Below the pieces are notes generated by a model that worked only from the letters and a program-made list of their open reading frames with translations, was not told where the DNA came from and did not search any database. The position numbers were made by a program, and so were the translations under genes. A stretch of 64,000 nucleotides of DNA from Amorphophallus konjac (lineage: Eukaryota; Streptophyta; Magnoliopsida; Alismatales; Araceae), in NCBI GenBank assembly GCA_022559845.1, contig CM040125.1, positions 199,246,102-199,310,101 on the forward strand, given 5' to 3'. Of this stretch, positions 1 to 11,064 are shown piece by piece (within the stretch, counting starts at the first letter, position 1; every line of letters begins with the position of its first letter).

Positions 1-2
1 AT

Positions 3-2435
3 GATTTTTCCAGATTTACATGGGTAATGTTCTTATCACATAAAAGTGATGCTTTTCATGAATTTCAGGAATTTTACAAAAGAATGAAGCAGGATGGTAA
101 GTCCAAAGTGTGTACAATCATATCTGACCATGGGGGGGAGTTTGAAAATTCTGATTTTGATGTATTCTGCAGAAACAAGGGCATAACCCACAGATTCTCC
201 TCACCAAGGACACCAGAGCAAAATGGAGTTGTAGAGAGAAGGAACCACACTCTTGTCGAGATGGCTAGAACCATGTTGGTTGAAGCTAATCTTCTAAGGA
301 AGTTTTGGGCTGAGGCGGTCAACACAGCATGCTACATTGTAAACCGGGCAATGGTAAGACCATCTAGTGCAAAAACTCCATATGAAATGCTCAAAGGTAA
401 GAAACCATCTCTAGCTCATCTTAGAATCTTTGGTGCAAGATGTTTCATTCATAACAATGATAAGAGAGTCTTGGACAAATTTGAACCAAAGAGTGACTCA
501 GGAATCTTCTTGGGCTATTCTAACCGATCAAGAGCCTATAGGGTTTTTAACACCAAAGATCAAATTGTTGAAGAATCCCCTCATATCTCATTTGATGAAG
601 TTAATGATCTTATTAAAAATGAACAGGTCAGCAAGGAAGAAGAAGATGGAGAATTTCTGAAAGACAAAGAAGAACCAATGGAGAATGAAGAAGCACAGAA
701 TCAAGAAAGAAACCAAGGTAATTCCAATGATCAGACCGAAGGAGAGATCATCTCAGGTAACAATCTTGAAAACTTGAGACTTCTTAGAGATCATCCCTTA
801 GATAACATTATTGGTGGAATACATGATCCTAGGAAGACTAGATCTCAGATTAAGGCCATTAATGAACTGGATCAACTTGCTCTTGTGTCCCAAATAGAGC
901 CCAAATCTGTAGAGGAAGCCTTAAAAGATGAATCATGGATAAATGCTATGCATGAAGAACTAAATCAGTTTGAAAGAAATCAGGTGTGGAGACTTGTCCC
1001 TAGACCTTCATCTCACCCTGTAATTGGAACCAAATGGGTATATAAAAAGAAGTTGAATGAAGAAGGGGTTGTAATGAGAAACAAGGCTCGGCTGGTGGCT
1101 AAAGGGTACAACCAGGAACTTAGAGTTGACTTTGAAGAATCATATGCTCCAGTTGCTAGATTAGAAGCCATCAGGATATTATTAGCCTTTGCATCTTCTC
1201 ATGGAATTAAACTACAACAAATGGATGTAAAAAGTGCATTTCTAAATGGCATTATAAAAGAAGAGGTCTATGTGGAACAACCCCCTGGTTTTGAAAATGA
1301 TGAACTTACTAATCATGTTTTCAAATTGCACAAAGCCTTGTATGGATTAAAGCAGGCTCCTCGGGCTTGGTATGAAAGGTTGAGCTCCTTCCTCACCAAA
1401 AAGGGATACTCAAGAGGTAAAATTGATCAAACATTATTTTTCAAGACCCAAGGTAAGGATATACTGATTGTACAAATCTATGTGGATGATATCGTGTTTG
1501 GATCTACTGAAACCTCTTTGTGTACTGAATTTGCAAATTTAATGACTAATGAGTTTGAAATGAGCCTAATGGGTGATTTACAATTCTTTCTTGGATTGCA
1601 GATCTCACAATGCAGAGAAGGATATTTCATAAATCAATCCAAGTACATAAAAGAAATGTTGAAGAAATTTGGCATGGAAAGCTGCAAGCCAATCGAGTCA
1701 CCCATGGGTACAAGTGCAACCTTGGAAGCAGATATAAAAGGTAACATGGTAGATGCCAAGAAATACAGAGGTATGATCGGATCCCTACTATACTTAACTG
1801 CATCAAGGCCAGATATTCAGTTTAGTGTATGCATGTGTGCTAGATATCAGTCTAGTCCTAGGGAATCACATTTAGGAGCTGTCAAGCGTATCTTTCGATA
1901 CCTTGCCGGCACCCAAGAATTGGGTTTGTGGTATCCGACATATTGCAAACTAGATCTGATTTCATATTCGGATGCTGATTATGCTGGTTGCAAAATTGAT
2001 AGGAAGAGTACTAGTGGTTATTGTCAATTCTTAGGTGGATGTTTAATATCATGGGCCTCTAAGAAGCAGCACTCTGTGGCACTCTCCACTGCTGAGGCTG
2101 AGTATGTCGCAGTAGGGAGTTGTGGTACACAGGTTATGTGGATAAAACATCAACTCCAAGACTACAATGTAGATCTTGGTTGTGCACCCATTTTATGTGA
2201 CAACACTAGTGCTATTAACTTGTCTAAAAACCCCATTCAACATTCTAGGACAAAACACATTGAGATCCGTCATCATTTTCTGAGAGATGAGGTATCCAAA
2301 GGAAATTTCATGCTTCAATTTGTAGAAACTGAAAAACAATTGGCAGATATTTTCACTAAACCCCTTAACAATGACAGGTTTTCAACTCTAAGAAGGGAGT
2401 TGGGGATATGTAGAATATCTCCTGAAAATTCTTGA
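3..2435 (+). CDS. pol: copia Pol polyprotein, partial: integrase core, reverse transcriptase, RNase H
   Basis: The frame is open from base 3, so the coding region enters from the left edge; the ATG at 27 is internal. The first part is the integrase core, with [10 protein letters not shown] carrying the second acidic residue and [13 protein letters not shown] the catalytic Glu. A charged linker follows. Reverse transcriptase starts near QVWRLVPRP and includes [34 protein letters not shown] and the active-site YVDD. RNase H follows with [25 protein letters not shown] and the C-terminal ADIFTKPL. About 810 residues have no nonsense codon, unlike copy 2 over the same stretch, so this copy is the better preserved pol and may be recent. 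The product would be cleaved by the element's own protease, which is not in view. Confidence 0.95.
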   Translation, partial: DFSRFTWVMFLSHKSDAFHEFQEFYKRMKQDGKSKVCTIISDHGGEFENSDFDVFCRNKGITHRFSSPRTPEQNGVVERRNHTLVEMARTMLVEANLLRKFWAEAVNTACYIVNRAMVRPSSAKTPYEMLKGKKPSLAHLRIFGARCFIHNNDKRVLDKFEPKSDSGIFLGYSNRSRAYRVFNTKDQIVEESPHISFDEVNDLIKNEQVSKEEEDGEFLKDKEEPMENEEAQNQERNQGNSNDQTEGEIISGNNLENLRLLRDHPLDNIIGGIHDPRKTRSQIKAINELDQLALVSQIEPKSVEEALKDESWINAMHEELNQFERNQVWRLVPRPSSHPVIGTKWVYKKKLNEEGVVMRNKARLVAKGYNQELRVDFEESYAPVARLEAIRILLAFASSHGIKLQQMDVKSAFLNGIIKEEVYVEQPPGFENDELTNHVFKLHKALYGLKQAPRAWYERLSSFLTKKGYSRGKIDQTLFFKTQGKDILIVQIYVDDIVFGSTETSLCTEFANLMTNEFEMSLMGDLQFFLGLQISQCREGYFINQSKYIKEMLKKFGMESCKPIESPMGTSATLEADIKGNMVDAKKYRGMIGSLLYLTASRPDIQFSVCMCARYQSSPRESHLGAVKRIFRYLAGTQELGLWYPTYCKLDLISYSDADYAGCKIDRKSTSGYCQFLGGCLISWASKKQHSVALSTAEAEYVAVGSCGTQVMWIKHQLQDYNVDLGCAPILCDNTSAINLSKNPIQHSRTKHIEIRHHFLRDEVSKGNFMLQFVETEKQLADIFTKPLNNDRFSTLRRELGICRISPENS

Positions 2436-2597
2436 AATGCTCATATTCATGTGTTCTCTGTATAGCTTTCTGTCATTTCTGTAATTAGATATGTCAGTTA
2501 GATCTCTGGTACTGATTGTGTTTGGAAGCTCTGGTGTCGGCTGTTACTCAAGCAACTTTCTGCAAATTCCTGGCACTGCTACTGGTTAGCTCTGGTG

Positions 2598-2784
2598 GTC
2601 GACCCAAGACAGGGCACTGGTCGACCAAGGCATCAAGGCAGGAAACTGTTTGGTTCTGTGACTACGCAGATGTCGACAATAGACAGTCCCATAGTCGACA
2701 ATAGATTTATAAGAAAGCAGATGTCAACATCAGGCAGGGTCTGTGACTGCGCAGATGTCGACTAGAGACAGCTCCATGGTCGAC
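2598..2784 (+). repeat. paired GTCGAC sites, post-pol cluster of copia copy 1
   Basis: GTCGAC occurs at 2598/2620, 2672/2694 and 2757/2779, each pair exactly 22 bp apart. A single mutated site (GTCAAC) lies at 2723. The 16 bases between partners are related (often AGACAG). The same paired motif occurs in the LTR of both copies and in the gag of copy 2. Confidence 0.9.
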
Positions 2785-2986
2785 AATGGATCTGTAAGGA
2801 AGCAAATGTTCACTTTAAACAGGTTCCTGGTTAACACTAGTTCTGGTAGGAAATCTTCTGGATTGTTTAAACTGTTTGAGCTCAGATTCATCTTCACTCA
2901 TTCACCATCATCCATACTTCCCATTCCCTGTGTCTTTCTATCTCATCCTGGCCAACATTACTTCTTAATTCAGCATGGATTATCAA

Positions 2987-3004
2987 ATTGAGGGGGAGAA
3001 AAAG
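2987..3004 (+). promoter_or_regulatory. internal polypurine tract after pol
   Basis: ATTGAGGGGGAGAAAAAG resembles the purine tract that primes plus-strand synthesis in copia elements, but it lies about 3 kb upstream of the 3' LTR, shortly after the pol stop. Copy 2 keeps the same block at 25242-25259. It may mark the ancestral 3' end of the element before the extra ORF was acquired, or act as a second plus-strand primer. Confidence 0.55.
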
Positions 3005-4026
3005 TGTAAACTCATTTCTTGATAAAACATTGAATAACCTAACCATATCTTCCTATAAAATCACCAATGTATTCAATAAGAGTAGAGGTTGAGTGTAGTA
3101 ATGAGGATTTGGACTATACTACTTCAATAAATTCAAACCATAACTATGATTCTGTCACATGATTTTGGAGACTTATGATTGTTAGTAGTAAGTCGGTTTC
3201 TCTACCTGTGCCCGTTCTGAACAGTTAATATAAATCCAAAAATATAGCATGAATGCACGTGGAATACGCCATAACTCTGTCTTCATGGTAGAGCAATGGA
3301 TTGGATTCTGAGAAACTACTGCCTCCCATCTTAAGAAAAAAAAATAGATGAAAAATAAGTGAGAGGCATGTGTGTCATGAAGAATCAATCTATCTCTGCT
3401 ACTATCAAAAATTATTGAAACTAGGCATACTGAGTAACTGGGGATATTGGCGTCTGATAAACGTATATCCTCACGGATCAAAGGTGTGTCCTAGTTAAAA
3501 GTGGAATGGTTAGGCATGATAAGTAGCCGAGGTTTCTGGCGTGTAAAAAGCATGTCTCCTCATGTAGAAAAGCATGTGATAAAGCTGACCACAGCTTTCA
3601 AAATGATTCCAAAAGGAAACACTCAAAATTATCTAAAAGGCAGAGGAAAATGGTTGACCAAAGGTATGGCATGCAAAGAAAAGTTGAAAACACTGTTCAG
3701 CAAGCACAGCTATTAAAATCATCTCATGAAATCTATTACAAGTTTAAGAGGTCATGTGGAGGAAATTAGATATGGGGCGTAAGCTTATTGGTGCAATACT
3801 TTCAAATTCAAGTGAATCACTAGGCCCACTCTACTAGTTTACAAGGTGGTCTTTGCATAAGGGTGGAGAGGTTACATACATGCTTTATTAAGGAACGGAT
3901 GTACACTTCAATAAATCCCCCAAATTTAATTCGGTTGATTTAATCCTGGCCCTTCGATTTTCTCATCGCGCTGGTTCCACTACCCTAGAATCTATGACCC
4001 AGATCTCATTCACTAATATCCTGCCC
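3005..4026 (+). other. non-coding spacer between pol and the extra ORF, copy 1
   Basis: No gene is visible here. The stretch is AT-rich, is well conserved with copy 2 (25260-26279), and contains only short chance ORFs that do not match between the copies. Conservation of non-coding sequence over about 1 kb fits shared descent of the element rather than coding constraint. Confidence 0.6.
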
Positions 4027-4168
4027 TATAAATTGAACCGACTGGGTCCCTACTCTTCTCACCCTCTCCGTTTTCACCCTTCACAGTCGTCCTCCGTCTC
4101 CAGTCCCCTTTCGACCCCTTGTGCATCCCTCTCTCTCGCCTCAACACATTCTCTCGCATCCCTCCACC
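4027..4168 (+). promoter_or_regulatory. TATA-like block and pyrimidine-rich leader before the extra ORF, copy 1
   Basis: TATAAATT (4027-4034) stands 142 bases before the ATG at 4169. It is followed by a C/T-rich stretch resembling a plant initiator and 5' UTR, then by the good start context CCACCATGG. Copy 2 has the same TATAAATT 141 bases before its ATG. It could drive a separate mRNA for the extra ORF. This is inference from sequence only. Confidence 0.45.
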
Positions 4169-5752
4169 ATGGCTCCGCCGTGTGCTCAGAGGTCCTCCAA
4201 GAGAGCAAGGGATCAGGTTCCTGCCGAAGCATCGCCGCCGTCCAAGCACTCCAAGCAGAAGGCCACGCAGGGTCAACCATCGACCACTCGGCGGTCGACA
4301 ACGGATAAGACAGCAACCTTAGATATGCCCATCGTCCATCCAGTCTCTGGATCACTGAAGCTCCGGACCATCTTGCCACCGAGAATAGTAGATTTCTCCG
4401 ATCAGAAGCTGATGGAGATGTTCCCAGAGCTGCTGGAAGTTTTGGACGCCCAAGGCTGGACAGAGTTTGTCTCTGCACATACTATGTATTCCCCACAGCT
4501 TGTGCAAGAGTTCTACCACAACCTGCAAGTCGTGGATGACAAGGTCTATACAGTAGTTCAGGGTGTCATCGTCAGCCTCAACTTCAAGCTACTCCACAAG
4601 GCGCTGAACATTTCCAGGCATGGTACTACCTTCAATCCTATGGATTTTGACTTCAAAGCAGCATATGCCGTGGTCACTGGCCAACCAGTCCCTGAGGTCC
4701 TTCCAAAATCCCTCAATGCCAACACTTTCCCTCCTCTTCATCGATTGCTCCATCACCTTCTTACCACCATAATCCAACCAAGAGGAGGCGCCAGGGAACA
4801 TGTAAGTCGACTTCACCTATTTCTTCTCCATGGCCTCATCACACGCCAACCCATCTGCCTTCCCAAGCTCATGCAGAACACTTTCAAAACCCTCTTGCAT
4901 TATCCCCTGAACTCTCTTCCATATGCTGCCCACATAACTGCCATTTTGGAAGCAGCCACTATACCCATTTCTCACGCTCCGCGCGTTGTCATTCCCAAAC
5001 GGCACGTATACTCGTTCCATTACGTGACCACATTTTTGGGCTATAAGAAGGTAGGAGATCAAGTCCAGCGCACCCTACCATCCAAGGGTAAATCCAAAGC
5101 ACCGTTGCCTCCCTCTTCTCCACCACAGACACCAATTCATGTTAGCCCTGCTGCAACCCCTCCACCTGTGGTGATTCCCACTCACACTCCCACTTTTACT
5201 ACCACTGCTACCCATCCTCCACCTTCACTCGCTATTGTGCCATGGCAACCAGGCACTGCAGCCACTCATGTTCCATCTACGTCTGTTCCACCTACCCATG
5301 TTCCCTTTACCTTCGCTCCGTCTACTTCTGCTCCACCACCTCCTTCCACCTCCAACACTGAGTCTCACGGAGTGCTTCTCCAGATAGCATCTCAGCTGAC
5401 CTCACTCACAACTCAATTCCAATCCTTTCAAGAAAGTATGAATGCTGCAACCGGGCGCTTGGAGCTGAAAGTCCAAAGACTAGAGCAGCAGATGGAGACC
5501 AGGTTCATCAAGCAACAGGAACACTCAGAACATGCTAGCTCTCGGTTTAACAGACTGGTTGCCACATTAGCTGAAGTGTCAGCAGAGATGGGTACACGCA
5601 TTGAGTTCACAAACCAGCAGATTAAACAGAATCACCATGTTACTATCTCCGAGATCCAGAAGCTAAGGCTCTCTTATGCACACATAGTTGACAAGCTGGA
5701 TCGGATGGCAGAGAACGTGAAGCCCGAGACTTCTTCGTCCTCCTCGGAGTGA
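4169..5752 (+). CDS. extra ORF in the env-like position of a SIRE-type copia element, copy 1
   Basis: This ORF encodes about 527 residues. I start it at MAPPCAQRSSKRARD because this ATG has a strong start context and is conserved in copy 2; an in-frame ATG 16 codons upstream is not conserved in sequence. Residues 1-50 are basic and Ser/Thr/Pro-rich with nuclear-signal-like KRAR. Residues about 65-290 form a globular part that resembles the 'putative plant transposon protein' domain found in many plant repeats (from memory, not searched). About 295-395 is Pro/Thr-rich and about 395-505 looks like a coiled coil, ending in a Ser/Glu tail. The position, Pro-rich segment and coiled coil recall the env-like ORF of SIRE1. 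I see no convincing signal peptide or membrane span, so an envelope role is unproven. Confidence 0.8.
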   Translation: MAPPCAQRSSKRARDQVPAEASPPSKHSKQKATQGQPSTTRRSTTDKTATLDMPIVHPVSGSLKLRTILPPRIVDFSDQKLMEMFPELLEVLDAQGWTEFVSAHTMYSPQLVQEFYHNLQVVDDKVYTVVQGVIVSLNFKLLHKALNISRHGTTFNPMDFDFKAAYAVVTGQPVPEVLPKSLNANTFPPLHRLLHHLLTTIIQPRGGAREHVSRLHLFLLHGLITRQPICLPKLMQNTFKTLLHYPLNSLPYAAHITAILEAATIPISHAPRVVIPKRHVYSFHYVTTFLGYKKVGDQVQRTLPSKGKSKAPLPPSSPPQTPIHVSPAATPPPVVIPTHTPTFTTTATHPPPSLAIVPWQPGTAATHVPSTSVPPTHVPFTFAPSTSAPPPPSTSNTESHGVLLQIASQLTSLTTQFQSFQESMNAATGRLELKVQRLEQQMETRFIKQQEHSEHASSRFNRLVATLAEVSAEMGTRIEFTNQQIKQNHHVTISEIQKLRLSYAHIVDKLDRMAENVKPETSSSSSE

Positions 5753-5783
5753 ATGTCTGGATACTCCTCTTTTTGCTGTTGAC

Positions 5784-6063
5784 AAAGGGGGAGAGAGTCT
5801 ATGTGTGTCATTATGTGTCTAGGTGTGTCTAGATGTCAGGTGTGTCTAGATGTCAAGTCTTTGCCTTTGCCTTTGTTTTCATTCATGTAATTCGTGTTAT
5901 GATACTTTTGAAAGGCATATCAAATGAATTTTCTGGCTGAAAACTGTGATAATGACATATGTTATGATAGTTTCTGAATGGCATATCAAATGCATTTTCT
6001 GGTTGAAATAATCTCCTGATTGTCACAATGACTCATGGTTGTCATCATCAAAAAGGGGGATAA
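5784..6063 (+). promoter_or_regulatory. 3' polypurine tracts of copia copy 1
   Basis: CAAAAAGGGGGA (6049-6060) lies just before the 3' LTR and is the expected plus-strand primer. A second purine run, AAAGGGGGAGAGAG (5784-5797), lies shortly after the extra ORF stop. Between them are repeated phrases of the form 'GGCATATCAAATG.ATTTTCTGG'. Confidence 0.75.
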
Positions 6064-7479
6064 TGTTGTGCATCCCTTTAGTTTTGATGATGACAAAGGA
6101 TATGTGTGATTAATCTATTTTAAATACACAACACATGCAAGATTGATTGATTGCGTCTTCACATGATGGATGTGTCCAATTCAATGCAAATTTGATAGTT
6201 CAAGTTATTTCAGGTTTACTGAAGTACTAATGAAGTCAACAAATCAGAAGAAATGTCAAAGGTTGCTTGTCGACCAGAGAAGTGGTCATTGTCGACCAAC
6301 GAATCCAACCAAACACAGCTCAAGTCATTTTTCCTCTGTACGTGCTCTGGTGGTCGACCAGAGCCCTGCTCGTTGTCGACCACGGAACAGACAGAGCATC
6401 AGACAGAACTGCCAGTCATCTGGACATTGCCCCTTGTCGACCAGCGACAGGGCTATTGTCAACAATGAGCGATACGAGCATCAGCCTGAAGAACCAGCCG
6501 TCTGGACACTGCTCATTGTCGACCAGAGACAGGGTCGTTGTCGACCACAAGCGGTATAGCGTCCAGAACCGAATTCCAACCGAATTCAGTTTCGGTTCCT
6601 TGAAACCTGCAGGTTGTTGTTGTAGGTTGTTGGGATGTTCAGAGGATAAGATTCCGCACGGGATTCAAGGAGAGAATCTTGCTAAGAACCGGTCAAACCT
6701 TCTTAAGATTCTATTTAATCTTCTCCCTGGTTTTTAGCGAGTAACCCAACAGGTTTGCACTTGCGCGGGAAACAGCTCCGGGTTTGATAAGAACTAGTGC
6801 AAAAAGGAGAAGAAGACAGAGAACTGAATAGGGGAACACAGAGTAGAAGAAAAAGAAAGGATACACTCACGAAGATACTCTGAAAGAGGAAAGAAGGAGT
6901 GGCTCTTCAGAAATCACAAAGACTGCACAAGACCGAAGGCATCTTCATTGCTGCAGAAGGAAAGACCGACTCAAGACAAGCAAGACTCCAGCAGCGTCGC
7001 AGCTGAAGGCAATCGTCTGGAAGTTCCACAGGGAGTCTATTCTTGTTATCTGCAGTCCCAGGCTGAACTCTTTTCTTTGATTCAAACGCTCTTGTTCAGT
7101 CCTGTTGCATTTTTTGTTCTTTTCATTACATCAAGTGTCAAGCTGTGAGGCAGCGGGTACAAGCTGTGTGTCAGCAGGAAGAAGCTGTGTATCAGCGGTG
7201 TATTGGTTGAGATCAGGAGTTCTCATTTAGTGAAGCCTTGCTCAAGTTGAGCAAGGGGTGGATGTAAGTCTCGGGAAGAGACTGAACCACCTAAAAATCC
7301 TGTCTTGTGGTTTTGCTTGTGGTGTGTGTTCTTCTTATTGCTTGCTGTCACGGTAGTTATCAGTTTTATCTTTGCAACCCATAGTTTGCTTAAGGTCTAG
7401 TCGATCTTTGGTTTATAAATCGAAAAAGGGGCTAGATCTATTCACCCCCCCTCTAGATCTATTCAGTCCGTACTCAACA
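6064..7479 (+). repeat. 3' LTR of copia copy 1 (1416 bp)
   Basis: It starts TGTTGTGCATCCC directly after the polypurine tract and ends CGTACTCAACA, matching both LTRs of copy 2, which are 1489 bp. Inside are tandem units with GTCGAC pairs (from 6269/6291), a triplicated AAGCTGTG-type repeat near 7137-7200, and a block GACTGAACCACCTAAAAAT near 7280. Part of the length difference from copy 2 comes from a partial duplication in copy 2 near the LTR start. Confidence 0.93.
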
Positions 7480-8838
7480 GCAATGTCTCGACAACAGTCT
7501 TTTGTTCCTGGTTGTCGATCTCGAGCAAGTCAGTGAAGATGAGGCCCAAGCAGTTGGGCATCCCGACAGCAGGCGGCATCGATCCGAACGCAAGAGGTAC
7601 CGCCAGGTAGCCCTCTCGAACATGTACATCGACCACTTGTATATCAAAGTGTACAGAGATGATTCCAGCCGTCATTGTAGTTTCCTGAAAATAGAGAAAG
7701 CACGGAATCAGAAATTTGAGGGGGGGCCCACTGGGCCTCCTATCTTGGCGTAGAGATGAAGGGAGACTAGGTCCCACCGGGCGTGCCAGACTTGTGGATG
7801 CGGGGATTTTTCTTCCGTCTATCTTGTTTGATTTTTATTTGTTTATTTATTGATTTATTGGCGTGCCAGTCACCATGGTGACAATTTTTATTATGTGCTC
7901 GACTTGACTTGGTCAGTCGATTGTGAAGTCCGAGTCGGGACCAAAAGTCCGCCATACCATAAAGGCTATGACGTTAATTACGCCCTTCCTAAGAAGGACA
8001 ACCCTTGATTAAACACCAAAATAGGAGACCGCTCGGGGCGGTAATAAAAGAAAAATAACAGTGCATGATATTGAAGATATTGTTATTCTAAGAATGTAAT
8101 TAAGTAGGTAACAGGCTTATTAAATCGACATAACCCCCTCTTATAGGGGGGGCATGCCAGATAAGAAATAGGACACCGTCCACGCAGCGGCGGGGCGGAG
8201 CCTGAACAATCATCGGGGACAGGTCCCCTATCAGATTTCTCATCCGGCCAAGGGCCTCGCGGAACTAGTATTCCCCAAAAGATTGTGCCGCATGGGAGGT
8301 GTATGACGTGCACTTCCCGGGGCTCATCGGGGTTAGAACGTCGGATCGACATTTCGGCAGCATCTCCCCATAATCTGGATTATGCCCAGGGGAGAATAGA
8401 ATGTCACCCATGGAGTGCCGGGATGAAAGCCGAAAGAAAGAGAGGTCGAACCTCCCGGATCACGTAGCTGCCGTGGGACAACATTTTACTCTTCCCTACG
8501 GAAGCCGGCGAGACTCACGCAGTGGCGGAGCCCTCCGAGCTAAAGGGATTACTCATAACCCGACACGGGACGGTGGAACATAAGGGAGTTTGACTCCCTT
8601 TAATTTTATCCTCGTAGGGGGGTTCTGGTGACTCGTGGACATCCCTGAGTGAGTTTGACAGGGGAATCGGAGGCTCATTAGGCAGCAGAGCAAGTTTTCG
8701 GCACACCTTAAATATATGTATAAGTTCTTGGCGCCGAGACAAGGAAGCCAAGGAGGGGTTCCCGGCGCCAAAGGGGAAGATGCCATGGGATAGGTTCCCG
8801 ACGCGTAGGGGAGAAGGCAAGGGGGTTCCCGGTGCGGG

Positions 8839-8966
8839 CTTCCCGGCGCGATGAAGAGCAAGCCAGGGAGGCTCCCGGCGCGGGCTTCCCGGTGCGAGGA
8901 AGAGAAGGCCAGGGAGGCTCCCGACGTGGGATTCCCGGCGCGAGGATGAGAAGGCCAGGGAGGGGG
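8839..8966. repeat. 46-bp GC-rich tandem repeat
   Basis: Units begin at 8839, 8885 and 8931 with CTTCCCGG or ATTCCCGG and continue with a GAGAAGGCCAGGGAGG-like core, giving a 46-bp period. Diverged partial copies reach back to about 8750 (GTTCCCGGCGCC, GTTCCCGACGCG). The repeat translates as a Pro/Ser/Arg-rich pseudo-peptide on the minus strand, which I do not consider a gene. Confidence 0.8.
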
Positions 8967-9915
8967 ACTTTTCGGCGCGAGGTAAAACAATAGTGTTCTT
9001 GGCGCGGGAAAGCTCACGCCGAGGGCTATTCATCGGTTCTACTGTTCGTAGAGCCGAGATAGATGAGGGCGCCGAGATGTATTTCGCGATTTTACGACAC
9101 CCTATCTTGGGGTTTACGGATGATTGAGGGGGTTTTCCTGGTGATTAAGGCCAAGATTGACGGGCCCTGAGGAATCAAAGATGGATGTATTTATTGGGTA
9201 TCGACCAGCTTTGGCATGGGTTTCGAAGGAAGTCCAAGGATAGAGGGAAATGGGAAAGAAGAACCGAACATAAGGAGCCTCTGTCACCATTACTTGTGCA
9301 GAATTCCAGGAGGATGGCTCGATGTTATCATTCGTCGTCCTGGGAACCAAGAGATATCTGTCTCTGGTCCAGAAACGACTTTGATGATGTCGATAAGTAA
9401 ATCGGGCATCAGAAACTCCGGAATCTCACAGATGTGAATCATCATGTGGCTTGTCTTTGTTCCGAAGGCCAAGGGATAGCCTATCCCTGGCTCTAGAACA
9501 AGCGCACGAAAGCATCTTCGAGAAAGAAAACGCAGACGAATAATCAGACTGGGAGGGGAATAGGGGGCAAACCTCCACAGAGACAATAGCAGGCGACAAT
9601 CGAGGCCTGTTCCATTCGTTTATTCATTCGGACATGACTATTACATCCATGCATCAGAGGGATGGAGTACATAGAAGAAAATTGCAAACAAAGACTAAGT
9701 CCTGTTCTAGCGGCATGAAAACCGATTATGATGTCGCAGAATACACCAGAAGAAGAAGAAGTAGCATCAATCAAAATTACAAGAAGATGAAATACAGAAA
9801 TGGGGGGGGGGGGAGGGCGGAGCATTGACTCCTCTCCCTCCCCGGTGCCCACCTTCAATCAGCTTCGAATCTTTCTCTCTGCTTTCTCCTTTGGTCTCTT
9901 CTCTCTTTTCTCAGC

Positions 9916-9935
9916 GGGGGGGGGGGGGGGGGGGG
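9916..9935 (+). repeat. homopolymer run of 20 G
   Basis: Twenty consecutive G lie inside a pyrimidine-rich stretch; a run of 12 G lies at 9802-9813. Runs like this can form four-stranded G structures. The length may also be imprecise in an assembly. Confidence 0.85.
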
Positions 9936-11021
9936 AGCTCTCTCCCACTCTGTTAGTCTCTTGGTGGTCTCTTCTCTTCTGCTATCGTCTTCCCTCTTCT
10001 ATTGTCTCTCTAGCGGTGGTGATGGTCAGCCCTTTTCTTGCTCGAGGGGAAGGGGGTTTTATAACTGTATTTTGTATCTTCTCGGCAGGCCTGTCATGGC
10101 GCGCCTCAACTGAGGGGCTTCCCGGCGTGCCGGAGAGGATCCCGGTGCCACTTTATAGGCCCACTTAGGCCTTTTAGACTAGGCCTCTTATTGGTCCTTC
10201 AAGTGCATCAGCACCCAAAAGGGCCCTCCATTGGTGACATAGTTTCTATTGAGATCATTCATAGGTTTTTTCATCAGTCAGTAGACCGGCGTTGCCATCT
10301 GAATGATGACAAAATCGGACATCATTTCATTGGCATCGTCACCGAAACGGTGACAAGACCGGACATCAGCTTTATCCTGGAGAGACTTCAGCCAGGTGAT
10401 TGCTATTTCATCAGTGTCGTCGTCTGACTGACAATGGCATCGGACATCAGCTTGGCCCGGAAAGGACTTCAGCTGGGTAGATGGTTGACGAACTTCGTCA
10501 TTGATCTTTCACTGTTGGTCTGATCTTCCTTTCAATTCTGTTTCTGCCCTTGCTCATTTTCAAGGTGTCAACAGGCATTCGAAAAGAACACCCCATGACT
10601 GCATTTGTAGCGACCCAGATTCCGAATACCCAGCATACCCGGTAGGACTACCGGATACACGTGATACTGCATGGAACCCGTGAGGCCTCCCAAGAGCGGG
10701 AAAGCTCCGAAGGGATAAGAGCATGTGTAGAGTACATTGAAGCCACAGAGATATAACAGAAGCAATTAAATTTCATTAGATGGGTTTGCTAAAGTTGCAG
10801 AAATAAAATTACTTTTTAATTAACAGTTTCAAAATATCAATTATAACCTAGAGTCAGTCCAAAGCTAAACACAATAAGTCTAGCACAGTACAGTCGACAG
10901 AAAGGAAAGACGTACCAAAAGGTCGGGGGAAGCCCGACGCAGGTACCAGCTGGCGGCAATGGTACGCAACGAGCACGCACTCCAGGAACCACGCTGAAGC
11001 AGAACGTACAACGTCACCCCA

Positions 11022-11064
11022 CCTGAAAAGCAGGGGTGAGCCACGTGTCACTGGCTCAGTAGGG
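11022..11064 (-). promoter_or_regulatory. branch-point/acceptor-like block of LTR F
   Basis: On the minus strand CCTACTGAGC is followed about 30-40 bases later by CTGCTTTTCAG and a G. The same order is found in LTRs A, C and D. A donor-like ACG/GTGAGTTT lies on the minus strand at 32427, so an LTR intron is possible once element G is removed. Confidence 0.4.

Larger units (their letters stand above)
1..7479 (+). mobile_element. SIRE-type Ty1/copia retrotransposon, copy 1 (3' part, cut by window start)
   Basis: This is the right-hand part of a copia element whose 5' LTR, gag and protease lie outside the window. In order it holds the integrase core, reverse transcriptase and RNase H, a long spacer, an extra ORF, a polypurine tract and a 3' LTR ending in CA. 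It aligns without indels to copy 2 (17783-29663) over pol, at an offset of 22321 bases. The order IN-RT-RH and the extra ORF after pol place it in the SIRE lineage, from knowledge of that family. The base run after the LTR (GCAAT, 7480-7484) would be the target duplication, but its partner is not visible. Confidence 0.93.
7480..10605. other. unassigned repeat-derived DNA between copia copy 1 and solo LTR F
   Basis: I recognise no gene or complete element. ORFs are short and mostly arise from low-complexity sequence. The stretch holds a 46-bp tandem repeat (8839-8966), long G runs (9802-9813, 9916-9935) and a short direct repeat (10361 and 10442). Composition changes from AT-rich (7790-8110) to GC-rich (8150-9010), which suggests several old fragments. 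TGTCAACA at 10566-10573 could be an LTR end, but no purine tract follows it. Confidence 0.4.

Noticed and set aside
8515..9033. Overlapping minus-strand ORFs of 150-170 residues
   Set aside because: They follow the 46-bp GC-rich tandem repeat, are Pro/Arg/Ser-rich and have no conserved domain; open frames here are expected from repeat composition.
10566..10573. TGTCAACA as the end of an LTR covering 7480-10573
   Set aside because: No polypurine tract or primer site follows and no matching second LTR is in the window.
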